Of a DNA stretch of 64,000 nt, positions 48,001 to 54,974 are shown piece after piece. The translations under genes and the position numbers were made by a program. The DNA is taken from the IMG/VR virus record IMGVR_UViG_3300037042_003932, positions 62,001-126,000 of that record; one strand, written 5' to 3'. Each line of letters starts with the position of its first letter. The first letter of the stretch is position 1. The stretch comes from a virus. The notes beneath the pieces were generated by a model. That model was not told the origin of the DNA and searched no databases. It was given only the letters and a program-made list of their open reading frames with translations.

Positions 48001-48782
48001 CCCATCCCCGACTGATGCAGCTGGGAACCACCAACCACAAAGTTCTGGGACATGTGCTGGATACCAGCTCCCATCTGTCGAGCTTCCAACTGTGGACGGA
48101 AGGGCATCATGGCAAGGTCGCCCATACCCCCTGAGAGACCCGACACTCCTGCCCCTATCATACCGATAGCCGCGCCCAAGAGTGGCGAACCCATACGCCC
48201 ACCCATGGCCGCTCCCGCAAACGCACCTATCCCATACCCAGCCATGTTACCGCCTGCTCGAGGCGCTTGCATCGCGTAGCTGTAAATAGCATCTGCTCTG
48301 TAATCCCTCTGGCGCATCTCCTGGTCCCAGGCTGTCTGGAACATCGGCCTGGGAATTTGCGGCGTAAAGGGAGTCTGGATGAGCGGCATCGAGTACATCG
48401 GGGGAATAGGAGCATAATTCGCACTCTGCATAGGTGGACGGAAGACGCCCATGCTCGCAGGAGTCATCATGATGGGTGAGGGTAAGTTCATCTGAGGACT
48501 ACCCATAGCCCCACCCATCATGTTGGCCATGTACGGGTTAAACGACTGCATCGACTGTGCAGCAGAGAACTGGTGCTGGAACTGCTGACCAAAAGCCATG
48601 AGCTGTGGCATGTTACGCGCCACTTGGGGGCCAATAGTCGAGGCGTACTGTAGATTCGCGGTCGCTTGTGCCGACAACTCAGCTGCTATCTGTGCCGGTG
48701 ACTTTATCGGACCGGCCATCGTCGGCTGACCAACGCCAGGGAACAAACCCAAGTTCGCCTGCATACTATTGAAGTCAGACAT
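45066..48782 (-). CDS. tape measure protein
   Basis: A 1238-residue protein. The first 250 residues are strikingly Met/Gln/Pro/Gly/Asn-rich (many MGG and MNLPSPIMM-like stretches). About 170-240 is a glycine zipper-like hydrophobic segment (GIGAFAGAAMGGRMGS), which in tape measures can contact the membrane. The rest is largely long helix with heptad spacing and Ala/Lys/Gln. Position just after the two chaperone genes is diagnostic. Length sets tail length, about 1.5 Angstrom per residue in helical form, giving roughly 185 nm (family rule, estimate). The start at 48782 overlaps the preceding gene by 8 nt. Confidence 0.83.
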   Translation of the reverse strand: MSDFNSMQANLGLFPGVGQPTMAGPIKSPAQIAAELSAQATANLQYASTIGPQVARNMPQLMAFGQQFQHQFSAAQSMQSFNPYMANMMGGAMGSPQMNLPSPIMMTPASMGVFRPPMQSANYAPIPPMYSMPLIQTPFTPQIPRPMFQTAWDQEMRQRDYRADAIYSYAMQAPRAGGNMAGYGIGAFAGAAMGGRMGSPLLGAAIGMIGAGVSGLSGGMGDLAMMPFRPQLEARQMGAGIQHMSQNFVVGGSQLHQSGMGLTRGASRQLATGIMDMVDSRSFQQQTGGMFSRGDMMQMLSTGGQAGLMDFAQNTDQIKEQLRKAAISVKKFMELTNDPDMNSLIRRMASMQNMGFSMNDMTAAAGNMRRYSRSAGTTIEGIMEAGGAGSMLYQGMGLSGASGMNFGMFSAMAAKQAVSAGVFSPAELALRGGVSGVAQRNMQAQAAMMSMPIVGASMSSFQNGSWGVNYGQMAGQMSGRGGATGFVMGAANNLARAAQSGGVGALALYGLQSRDMNDEISRSMSPEQQMAMRYQSALSLGQQFGLKGAGAFAVGATKMYGSEVASDMLKMASSPEFWKSLREGNHRQRDELARQQYKDIKDRTPGMWDDVRRTVGNMVGSGTGGGLGIGRSIGALTESWADTKRKEEARERGDYYVSESPYGGLSTSQVDAWASRKRVRGTKGMSITSSDPSGRSGADVWRDAAFLARGDNQGEMGWREKALRVVSPLANIPIAFASGGASVALAVAGADIDYGTAEKGMGWLMKQRLSPDEIRNQQKVAAAARKEAGAVYVDANKANTLASDEKSMDAKEALSQRLGINSTNFIMGLGHDVGRYAESKYTRVGFNGQVTSKDVRNLAIKKLMNAKPEFAAMVKTNPTGAWNAAQKFYDTLSTEDKSAITGGGVRFAKDVAANEKGANILATSEAEFNTGSGMGNLEDVQQKIRDTKESINFSLSAIQGGGLFGTDSQALQDSLLGTSAAQQVAMGIVYGGSAGTPTEKDRALLISTLQRENPKATAKQLQAMADKTLEEVALGTDSNGKTIISAEAKAQLRRAGEYNRSIGGTSETLGRQLIKVSERTDAAIETMGDALTSDFTGTSFGRDKLANITEVDIKAIERVNPRQAAAARRYLAAKKMDSSGEMEKAKASFEKEGVAGATGAAGKDISMLEATGSEADQLAGSMAAIDSVAASMERAFENFAPATKDFATGAKALAAFARQQAEKNAQVNPQTQGNTTDG

Positions 48783-49161
48783 CTTTTCTCTTTTCCAGCA
48801 TCTCTTTGAACTGCTCGTCTGTAACAGTCATCTGTTCAATTTTCCGCATCATCCGAGCCTGCTCAGCCGCTTTTCGTACTTGATCTAGTATCCGTCGTTG
48901 TCTACTAGACTTGTACTTAGAATTGTAGCGCAGCTGGTAGAGTTCTTCCTTATACTCTTCAAGGAGCCCATCTACCGCGTCATCCTTCAGCCCAAAACCA
49001 ACTGAAATCACGCGCACAAGCAACGAAACTAGCGAGAACTTTTCGTTTTTCTCCCGTAAAATACTTTCAAAGAGCAGACGTTCTTGGAACGAACCAGTTG
49101 GTGGCAGCGGTGCATTATGCATATACGCATAAGACCTCACATGGCCCGCTGCCGAATTCAA
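48775..49161 (-). CDS. tail assembly chaperone, downstream part (possible -1 frameshift product)
   Basis: A 128-residue frame upstream of the tape measure, rich in Arg/Lys/Glu helix (FQERLLFESILREKNEKF, RQRRILDQVRKAAEQARMM). Its first codon as read from 49161 is TTG, and no good Shine-Dalgarno precedes it; an ATG at 49122 with GAGG 13 nt upstream is the alternative start. The frame is -1 relative to the 208-residue gene before it and is open through the end of that gene (CAG GAT TTT TGA), where a TTTTT run would allow slippage from TTT onto TTG AAT. Pairs like this upstream of the tape measure are G/GT chaperones in many phages. It is inferred, not shown. Confidence 0.6.
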   Translation of the reverse strand: MNSAAGHVRSYAYMHNAPLPPTGSFQERLLFESILREKNEKFSLVSLLVRVISVGFGLKDDAVDGLLEEYKEELYQLRYNSKYKSSRQRRILDQVRKAAEQARMMRKIEQMTVTDEQFKEMLEKRKDV

Positions 49162-49784
49162 AAATCCTGTGGAGCGCCCTCGCCGAAGATGGCAATCATC
49201 TTCTGGTCAAAGTCAAAACAGAACTGTTGTATCTTCAAAGACACATACAGAGGTAAACGCTTGAGTAAACGAAGGCGTGGTGCAAACGCAGTCTCCATCT
49301 CTTCTTCAGTCGCGGTCAACGGGTCGGGATGCTCAAAGTAATGTTCGCCGTATCGGACCAAAGAGGCTGCGGTGTTGTACCTGTTCAAGAGCTCCTGAAC
49401 TGCCGTGGCATACTCAGGTCTCTCGTTATCCAGCATCCGTTGAGCACGAACCATATCATCGTAGACACGAGTTCTCAGAGTAAGAGTGGCTGGTCCGATC
49501 TTGAAGCTCTCTTCGTAATAGCCTTTGGTGACCATCTGCTCCATTACGTGCCGAGATTCTTTGATATCGATCTTCAGGTCAGCGAGACTTTTGAGATACC
49601 GCTCTTCCGGGGATAACACCTTCTCTTCGCCATCTGGGTCTTCTGGGGGTGCAATCTTGGCAATCTCTTCGAGGGACGCTTCGATTTTTTTACTCTGTAA
49701 AGCACTCGTGCGCGGGGCGTTGTCTTTAGGACCCACAAAGTTAGCACCGATAATAGGCATTCCGTCTTTCGTCGCGCCTGGCAT
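49158..49784 (-). CDS. tail assembly chaperone, upstream part
   Basis: A 208-residue protein, first gene of the leftward tail block. Composition is helical with mixed charge; the segment KGYYEESFKIGPATLTLRTR followed by RVYDDMVRAQRMLDNERPEY and a NTAASLVRYGEHYFEHPDPLT loop matches the general layout of phage tail assembly chaperones (short strand, turn, long helix). ATG at 49784 follows AGAGGTG at 5-nt spacing. Its stop (TGA at 49158-49160) lies in a TTTTTGA string, candidate slip site for the next gene. It follows a promoter-like TGGTATTAC on the minus strand, 34 nt upstream. Confidence 0.65.
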   Translation of the reverse strand: MPGATKDGMPIIGANFVGPKDNAPRTSALQSKKIEASLEEIAKIAPPEDPDGEEKVLSPEERYLKSLADLKIDIKESRHVMEQMVTKGYYEESFKIGPATLTLRTRVYDDMVRAQRMLDNERPEYATAVQELLNRYNTAASLVRYGEHYFEHPDPLTATEEEMETAFAPRLRLLKRLPLYVSLKIQQFCFDFDQKMIAIFGEGAPQDF

Positions 49785-49817
49785 TCATCACCTCTTTGTA
49801 GCTGAATGTTAAAACTG

Positions 49818-49826
49818 GTAATACCA
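49818..49826 (-). promoter_or_regulatory. candidate extended -10 promoter for the tail block
   Basis: On the minus strand TGG TATTAC (extended -10, TG-N-TATTAC) lies about 34 nt before the ATG of the first tail gene. It is the mirror partner of a plus-strand TGGTATAAA site 12-25 nt away, so one divergent 85-nt region may drive both the tail genes and the replication genes. No -35 consensus is evident. Confidence 0.4.
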
Positions 49827-49835
49827 TATCTTTTT

Positions 49836-49844
49836 TGGTATAAA
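49836..49844 (+). promoter_or_regulatory. extended -10 promoter for replication block
   Basis: TTTTGGTATAAAAAG on the plus strand contains TG-N-TATAAA at 49836-49844, 25 nt before the GTG start of the UDG-like gene. The same TTGGTATA core recurs at 54873-54881 and, on the minus strand, at 63474-63482, each just upstream of a gene or gene cluster. No clear -35 element is seen, as typical for extended -10 promoters. Confidence 0.5.
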
Positions 49845-49869
49845 AAGCAAACACTCCGAGGTCGTTGTA

Positions 49870-50451
49870 GTGGAAATAAGTCAAATCAAAAAGTGCACAC
49901 TCTGCCCTGAACTCGTGGCTAATCGAAAGAACGTAGTAGGTCTAGAGGGGCAATGCCCAGCTGAAATTCTTTTTCTTACGAATGCCCCGCGATCTAGGGA
50001 AGACACGCAGAAACGTCCACTCGCTGGGCTGAGTGGAAAGTTCTTTCGAGAGATTGTCGGATTCCTAAAGATAAACGAGCATTACCGCATAGCCTACATG
50101 CCTGTCGTCATGTGCATCCCACCAGAACGATTACCCACAGACCAAGAGATAACCAACTGCAGCACCAACGTCCAATCCCTCATACGTGCAGTTAAACCAA
50201 AGGTTGTGGTTGCTATGGGAATCCATACGCACAGTTTTGTTCTGGGGGTTCCTCTGCATAACATCCGTCCCACCGAGAATTGCGGCGAGACCGTCTATTC
50301 GAACTTCAACGGAGCCCTACCCCACTCAGTACCTGTTATCCTGACGTTTGACCCCAATGACGTTCTGAGAAATCGTATGAAATTCGAGGGGATGTACGTT
50401 CGACACTTGAGGGCTGCGGCTCGGCTCGTGTTCGTTCCTCCTCAAAAATAA
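49870..50451 (+). CDS. uracil-DNA glycosylase superfamily protein, Fe-S type, with altered active site
   Basis: A 193-residue protein resembling family 4 uracil-DNA glycosylases. Cysteines C9, C12, C82 and C97 have the spacing of the 4Fe-4S cluster (CxxC ... C-x14-C). In active members a GEAPG motif lies near residue 37 and an HPS-type motif near 171; here these read TNAPR and FDPND, so the residues expected for catalysis are replaced. It may be a DNA-binding relative, a superinfection or repair modulator, or an enzyme of changed specificity. Start is a GTG at 49870, following GAGG at about 8 nt. Good candidate for a degenerate or repurposed enzyme. Confidence 0.68.
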   Translation: MEISQIKKCTLCPELVANRKNVVGLEGQCPAEILFLTNAPRSREDTQKRPLAGLSGKFFREIVGFLKINEHYRIAYMPVVMCIPPERLPTDQEITNCSTNVQSLIRAVKPKVVVAMGIHTHSFVLGVPLHNIRPTENCGETVYSNFNGALPHSVPVILTFDPNDVLRNRMKFEGMYVRHLRAAARLVFVPPQK

Positions 50452-50474
50452 CCACGGCTAACAAGGAGAATTCA

Positions 50475-52814
50475 ATGAGATGTCCTAAGTGCGGACTAGA
50501 GTTGCCCCATGCTGCTAAGCTCAACACATGCACAATCTGCGGAATACCCCTGGTATATGATGTCCAAGACGTATTCGATGACCGCCTCAATGGGATCGTA
50601 AGAGAGATTCGCCCAGGCCAGACCCGAATGGCCAAGACCATCGACGCGCATCTGCGAACACCAGAGCAAACGTTCCTACTCCTCGAAGGAGGAACAGGTA
50701 TCGGAAAGAGCTTCGCGTACCTTGTCCCGTCAATCCTTCAACGTAATGAGCAACTACGCGGTACTCTTGCTGCTGACGTGCTGAAAGACTTTGAAGAAAA
50801 GACCATAATCGACGCCAATCTAAAACAGAAGATTGTTATCGCAACGACCAAAAAGGTTCTGCAGAAACAGATATGTTACGACGACCTCCGGGATAACCTC
50901 ATGCCCAAGCTGAACGCGAGCAGCTACGTCTCCGAGGTCATCCTGAAAAGCCAAAGTAACTATGCATGCACCGACCCTTCAGTGATAAGCACCCTCAAGA
51001 ATGCTATGGATCGCGAGAACCTCATGGCGTTCATCCGAAGATGCTCAGCCCAAGGACTCTACCCCGAGTCGGATGCTTGGGACGGCGATAAACCTGTGTG
51101 GTGGGATGAGATCAGCGTCGATAACTGCCCCTTTGCTCCTAAGATGGATGCATGCCCTCGGCGTAGTACTTGCTGTCCTGATATCACCAGGAGCAACTTC
51201 CTGGTATCAAACCAAGCTCTGGTATCCACGCTGTTCGCGAACAACCTATTCACATCACGGACCAAATTCGGGGAATGCAAGATCCTTATCGTAGACGAAG
51301 CGCACATGCTCGTGAACAGCTTGTACAACGCGCACACACGGAAGCTCACGTTCAAAGGTCTGAACTCTCTTCTCAAGAAAGTCCTGTACCATCCGTTCAT
51401 AGATACAGGTTGGAACCGGGGTATAGTGTCCCCTCACGTGGAAGATGCTGTTACTGGATTCAAGAAACTCCACGACCTCTGCCACAAGTGGGGTAAGGAG
51501 TCCAAGTCTGCCGGTGGCGTCTTGAAGTCAGTAGGATTCCATTGCAGTTTCCTGGAAGCTGACATCCTGGCTGAGCAGGCACGCATCGTTGAATCTCTGG
51601 AAGAGGTGCGTGGTCTCGTCGGTGGGAAAATCGGAACCTCAGGCGACGATGGCGAGTACGATGACCAAGATGAGGTATTCAAAGGAGGAGTCCTGGGGTC
51701 CAAGGTCAACAAGAACCGAGAACGGAGCGCACATCGCCTAAAGCTCAAGCGCCACTACGACAATATTGGAAACTTTAGCAATAACCTACAGACAGCGTTC
51801 AAGACGTTTGAGACCCGTCTCATTGCTGGGGCTGTACCCGTTGTCACGGAGGACGGTATCGAGATCATCCCAGAGGACATCAGCCAGATTGCCGCCGAGC
51901 ACTTCAAGGGGGTCAACAAGGTCGTCTTCTTATCTGCTACGATGTGTGTAGGCGGAACCTTCGACTATATACGAAGACAGTTCGGTCTGGATCTCGTTCC
52001 TGGAGCTAAGATAGTCGAAGAAGTCTTCGAGAGTCCGTTCGACTACAACAAACAAGCAGTCATCTACCTCCCGATCCACATGGACACAATCCCTGAGTAC
52101 GGGTCCAGCCCCGCCTTGAAGAACGTATGGTTCAGACAGATGGCCGAGGAGATCGCTTTCATGGTTGAAGCCTTCCAAGGTGACGCTCTGATCCTCTTCA
52201 CCGCTCAGTACGAAATGGACGCCATCTTCGAAATGGTCAAAGAGATAGCTGGTGTATGGAGCAACGTCACGTACATCAAGATGGAGAAGGGTCGGGGTGA
52301 ATACTTTCTGGATAAATACATGGCGACAGACAAAGCCGCGTTATTCGGTATGAAGTCATACTGGGAAGGCATCGACATCCCTGGAGACAAGCTGCGCCTC
52401 GTGGTAATCGCGAAGCTCCCGTTCCCAATGCAAAGCGACCCAACCATCGCCCTCGAGACCCAAAGAGCAAAAGCTGCAGGCTCAAACGATTTTAATACAG
52501 TGCAAATACCCCGGATGCTCTTCGATCTCCGTCAGGGAGCTGGACGTCTTATACGCCGTAAAACAGATGTGGGTATCGTAGCGGTGCTCGACGCTCGCAT
52601 GTGGACAGGGGGCGGTAAGGACAGCGTGCAGAAGCTACAAAGGCTTCGAAAGTTAAAAGAAGCAGGCCAACCCATTAGCCCAATGGGGTATGGTTTAAGG
52701 GCTTTTAACGCTATTGGGTTCAAAAACCGCATTGACACTCGAGAGAAATTCCTTAAAGTGTTGGAGAAGATAAACAATCGCCCTGGTTTACAGGGTAATG
52801 AAAAGGAAGAATAA
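50475..52814 (+). CDS. DinG/XPD-type Fe-S helicase with N-terminal zinc ribbon
   Basis: A 779-residue superfamily 2 helicase. Residues 3-21 contain CPKCGLELPHAAKLNTCTIC, a zinc ribbon not usual in DinG. Then RPGQTRMA (Q motif, about 55), Walker A GGTGIGKS with K78, four iron-sulphur cysteines (C165, C218, C227, C233 or C234), DEAH at 274-277 (motif II), a FLSATM motif III-like segment, and motif VI RQGAGRLIRR at 686-695. The helicase unwinds 5'-3' in this family and removes structures at forks or R-loops. It follows the UDG-like gene and may act in phage replication or recombination. Confidence 0.88.
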   Translation: MRCPKCGLELPHAAKLNTCTICGIPLVYDVQDVFDDRLNGIVREIRPGQTRMAKTIDAHLRTPEQTFLLLEGGTGIGKSFAYLVPSILQRNEQLRGTLAADVLKDFEEKTIIDANLKQKIVIATTKKVLQKQICYDDLRDNLMPKLNASSYVSEVILKSQSNYACTDPSVISTLKNAMDRENLMAFIRRCSAQGLYPESDAWDGDKPVWWDEISVDNCPFAPKMDACPRRSTCCPDITRSNFLVSNQALVSTLFANNLFTSRTKFGECKILIVDEAHMLVNSLYNAHTRKLTFKGLNSLLKKVLYHPFIDTGWNRGIVSPHVEDAVTGFKKLHDLCHKWGKESKSAGGVLKSVGFHCSFLEADILAEQARIVESLEEVRGLVGGKIGTSGDDGEYDDQDEVFKGGVLGSKVNKNRERSAHRLKLKRHYDNIGNFSNNLQTAFKTFETRLIAGAVPVVTEDGIEIIPEDISQIAAEHFKGVNKVVFLSATMCVGGTFDYIRRQFGLDLVPGAKIVEEVFESPFDYNKQAVIYLPIHMDTIPEYGSSPALKNVWFRQMAEEIAFMVEAFQGDALILFTAQYEMDAIFEMVKEIAGVWSNVTYIKMEKGRGEYFLDKYMATDKAALFGMKSYWEGIDIPGDKLRLVVIAKLPFPMQSDPTIALETQRAKAAGSNDFNTVQIPRMLFDLRQGAGRLIRRKTDVGIVAVLDARMWTGGGKDSVQKLQRLRKLKEAGQPISPMGYGLRAFNAIGFKNRIDTREKFLKVLEKINNRPGLQGNEKEE

Positions 52815-52815
52815 G

Positions 52816-53103
52816 ATGGCAAGAGCAGCGGGGAGCAAAATCGTGACGTGTCCCAACGTCAAGTGTGGGTCGAGAATCTGCGGTATTCCCGGGGAGTCGA
52901 TCCTCTGCAAGAAGTGCGGTACGAAGGTGCGCCTGACCAAGGCCGTCCTCGCTGCGGAGTCCGAGAAGAAGGGTGGCGCAACCGTAGCCCCCAAAGCAGT
53001 GAAGAAGATCGAAAAGAAGATCGAAAAGAAGGTCGAGAAGAAGAGCAAGAAGATGCCTGTGGCCGAGCCCGTTAAGCGCGGTCGCAGGGCGAAGGCAGCA
53101 TAG
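52816..53103 (+). CDS. zinc-ribbon protein with Lys-rich tail
   Basis: A 95-residue protein. The ATG at 52816 is used because AAAAGGAAGA lies 7-13 nt upstream; an earlier ATG at 52798 overlaps the helicase stop and has no ribosome site. Residues 10-35 form a four-Cys ribbon (CPNVKC ... CKKCG), and residues 60-85 are a lysine/glutamate repeat (KKIEKKIEKKVEKKSKK), an intrinsically disordered, nucleic-acid-binding look. It is downstream of the helicase and before a strong terminator. A DNA or RNA binding partner of the replication machinery is plausible. Confidence 0.68.
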   Translation: MARAAGSKIVTCPNVKCGSRICGIPGESILCKKCGTKVRLTKAVLAAESEKKGGATVAPKAVKKIEKKIEKKVEKKSKKMPVAEPVKRGRRAKAA

Positions 53104-53127
53104 TTAACAACAAGTCGTCTCTCGGAA

Positions 53128-53161
53128 AAACGCCGTAGCTAATCCCTACGGCGTTTTTTTT
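53128..53161 (+). terminator. Rho-independent terminator
   Basis: The stem AACGCCGTAG / CTACGGCGTT, ten perfect pairs around a short CTAATCC loop, is followed by eight T at 53154-53161. This is a textbook intrinsic terminator closing the UDG-helicase-ribbon block. Confidence 0.92.
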
Positions 53162-53166
53162 GGTTC

Positions 53167-53201
53167 TTGACAACAAGCTGTTAATTACACATAAGCTGTT
53201 A
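53167..53201 (+). promoter_or_regulatory. TTGACA box with AAGCTGTTA direct repeat
   Basis: TTGACA at 53167-53172 is followed 17 nt later by CATAAG (weak -10), which would place transcription start at about 53202, one base before the ATG of the next gene. Two copies of AAGCTGTTA (about 53175 and 53193) lie in the same stretch. These may be operator half-sites. With no Shine-Dalgarno before the ATG, a leaderless transcript is possible. Confidence 0.35.
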
Positions 53202-53202
53202 T

Positions 53203-53667
53203 ATGCGATTCACTATTGGAATTTCTACAAAACAAAAGTTGGACGGGTCCTTCATTATCTGCGCGGCTACGTGGTTTGCTCAAAAGCCATCGTTTAAACT
53301 GGCCGATGCTGATATCGAAAAAATGAAGAAGTCTCTGCTGTCCCTGGTGTTCACTGAAAGTAGAAAAGAATCCGTAGCCATAAACGCAGCAATAACCCGA
53401 AGTGTCGAACAGCTGTTCCTACAGGAGTTAATCGCAAACCCTGAGAATGGATATCCCCCCATAATCATCCATGCCCCTGCTCAATCCCGAGTAGTATCCA
53501 CGAAGTACAAGTTCACACCCGCAAGGGGGTGTTGGCTTATGAATTGTGCCAAAAACGCCATAGAGGAGTACTATGTCACTCAACTTTCCAAAGCCGGAGG
53601 ATATGCATCCACACGTAACGTCAAGGCAGTGCGGACGCTGTCGAAAACCTTTGCAGCCAGGGGATAG
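53203..53667 (+). CDS. unknown protein, possibly leaderless
   Basis: A 154-residue protein with mixed helix and strand. The middle holds LVFTESRKESVAINAAITRS and a Cys-containing FTPARGCWLMNCAKN segment, and the end is basic. I do not recognise it. It has no Shine-Dalgarno, and a TTGACA-led promoter lies immediately before. The 3' 95 nt also encode the start of the next gene in another frame, with a strong site for that gene. Confidence 0.55.
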   Translation: MRFTIGISTKQKLDGSFIICAATWFAQKPSFKLADADIEKMKKSLLSLVFTESRKESVAINAAITRSVEQLFLQELIANPENGYPPIIIHAPAQSRVVSTKYKFTPARGCWLMNCAKNAIEEYYVTQLSKAGGYASTRNVKAVRTLSKTFAARG

Positions 53668-53812
53668 AGTAACGATGGCATTCATCTTTACAAACATCGC
53701 CCTAGACCCGGTTCATCAAATTGTCCCCGGAGCTGAATTGAGTGAAGAATTCGAGCTAGTGCATATCCACTGTGGTGACACACGACTGAACATCGTAGGG
53801 ACAAGCTCATGA
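53573..53812 (+). CDS. small zinc-binding protein overlapping its neighbour
   Basis: A 79-residue protein in a +1 frame relative to the previous gene; 95 nt are shared. The start at 53573 is chosen because GAGGAG lies 4 nt before the ATG; the alternative at 53603 has no site. Residues 20-23 form CGRC with GDRV following, and HIHC at about 65-68 supplies two further ligands, consistent with a zinc finger of CxxC-x(n)-HxHC type. Function unknown. The next gene starts at its stop with an ATGA overlap. Confidence 0.62.
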   Translation: MSLNFPKPEDMHPHVTSRQCGRCRKPLQPGDRVTMAFIFTNIALDPVHQIVPGAELSEEFELVHIHCGDTRLNIVGTSS

Positions 53813-54255
53813 AAATAGGAATACACAACCCCTTCGCTAAGCGTGTAGTGAAAGAGGAGAAGATATCCAAATACGCGATTGGTGAAGTCGATACGGATGC
53901 TCCTACCCGTGTCGGCCCTAAGATACATCTCGACGGAGGACGGTACGTCATCATCATCAAGGATACTGACTCCGCACAAATTGCAGTCGAGAGACTCCTC
54001 TCGCTCATGTACACCGTCGCAAAGACTCACGAGCGCTCTCTGAACATGAACGGCGTCTACGTTGGGCCTAGGCTCGTGAACACCGACGAGAGGGCTCTAA
54101 CAAACAAAGGTCGTCAACTGACTGTGTACGCCCCCGAAGACGCCATCAGCGAAGAAGCGATATACCGAAGGATTGCTTACACACTCCTAGGTCTACCTCT
54201 GAGGACCACCTACGCCAAGATGGGCGTAGAAATCTACGAAAGGAATATCGGATGA
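53809..54255 (+). CDS. unknown protein
   Basis: A 148-residue protein. The first 35 residues are basic with NPFAKRVVKEEKI, then a strand GGRYVIIIKDTDSAQIA and a helix VERLLSLMYTVAKTHERSL follow, with a long RGPRLVNTDERALTNKGRQ-like stretch in the middle (YVGPRLVNTDERALTNKGR) and a helical end. No motif recognised. The gene is coupled by 4-nt overlaps at both ends. Confidence 0.55.
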   Translation: MKIGIHNPFAKRVVKEEKISKYAIGEVDTDAPTRVGPKIHLDGGRYVIIIKDTDSAQIAVERLLSLMYTVAKTHERSLNMNGVYVGPRLVNTDERALTNKGRQLTVYAPEDAISEEAIYRRIAYTLLGLPLRTTYAKMGVEIYERNIG

Positions 54256-54503
54256 ACACCCAACCTTGTGGACAGTGCAACGGTTACCACCCCATCGAGA
54301 AGGGTAGCAAAGGCGGGGAACGCCGACCTCTCGCGTACGGGTATTGTTTGAAGAAGAGCATCTTCGCGTCAAACAAACCAGGGAATCCTGTCTACCCGCC
54401 GAAAGCAACTGTCGCTGAGCTCCCAAACGCTGTCCATGATTTGAAGGTCGTTAAGGTCAACCAAGTGGAAAAGCACTGCAGCGACTATCTCGCAAGGAGC
54501 TAA
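54252..54503 (+). CDS. small putative zinc-binding protein
   Basis: An 83-residue protein with a CGQC knuckle at residues 6-9, His at about 13, and a GYC at about 30, which together with the later Cys (HCSDYL) could bind zinc. The end is basic. Coupling: ATGA with the gene before. The function is unknown; it is one of five small Cys-pair proteins in the replication/early-gene parts of this window. Confidence 0.55.
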   Translation: MNTQPCGQCNGYHPIEKGSKGGERRPLAYGYCLKKSIFASNKPGNPVYPPKATVAELPNAVHDLKVVKVNQVEKHCSDYLARS

Positions 54504-54506
54504 CCA

Positions 54507-54845
54507 ATGCCAGACGTCAAAGTGCCCGATGGAAAAGGTGGATGGGTCAAAGTGGAACCCGGCACCAAAGCAAACCTCGTCCCCGAGAAGACCAACACCG
54601 CGATTGAGAAAGCCGCGAGAGAAGACTTCCTTAAGCGCATAGGGGCCTGCGCTGAAGCTCTTAACCAGTATCTAAAAGTTTATGCCGCAGATTATGGGCT
54701 TAAGCCCATCGAGGTCGCAGCGGCTGTTTATCTCGAAAACTGTAATAACCGTCATTTCTTTCCAAAAGATGCCGGTGGCTCCGACGCATTCGATGTTATG
54801 ACTGGCGAAATATGGGATTGGTTCATCAAACAAGCCAAGTCATAA
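54507..54845 (+). CDS. unknown protein
   Basis: A 112-residue protein. The N-terminus is a basic strand region (VKVPDGKGGWVKVEPG) and then a long helix set (EKTNTAIEKAAREDFLKRI, CAEALNQYLKVYAADYGLKPIEV) with a conserved-looking Asn/Cys stretch (YLENCNNRHFFPKDAGGSD). No family recognised. GCAAGGAG precedes the ATG. It ends the small-gene run before a new promoter. Confidence 0.55.
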   Translation: MPDVKVPDGKGGWVKVEPGTKANLVPEKTNTAIEKAAREDFLKRIGACAEALNQYLKVYAADYGLKPIEVAAAVYLENCNNRHFFPKDAGGSDAFDVMTGEIWDWFIKQAKS

Positions 54846-54872
54846 AGTAGCTTCCAAAAATCTCCGTTATGT

Positions 54873-54881
54873 TGGTATAAT
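54873..54881 (+). promoter_or_regulatory. extended -10 promoter for lysis gene
   Basis: TG-N-TATAAT at 54873-54881 (TTGGTATAATAAG) is an exact extended -10 match. Transcription would start near 54888, giving an 87-nt leader with a hairpin CTTTCC (54919-54924) / GGAAAG (54932-54937). A strong AAAGGAGG site lies 5 nt before the start of the next gene. Confidence 0.65.
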
Positions 54882-54974
54882 AAGTTACACAACGTCCTTA
54901 CGGCCCTCTGTGTATCCGCTTTCCGGGTACTGGAAAGTCGTGAGGAAAAGTCTCTAACCCCAAAGGAGGAAGAG

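Noticed and set aside
53104-53127. A second gene after the zinc-ribbon protein
   Set aside because: Only a short spacer then the terminator stem; no open frame of note.
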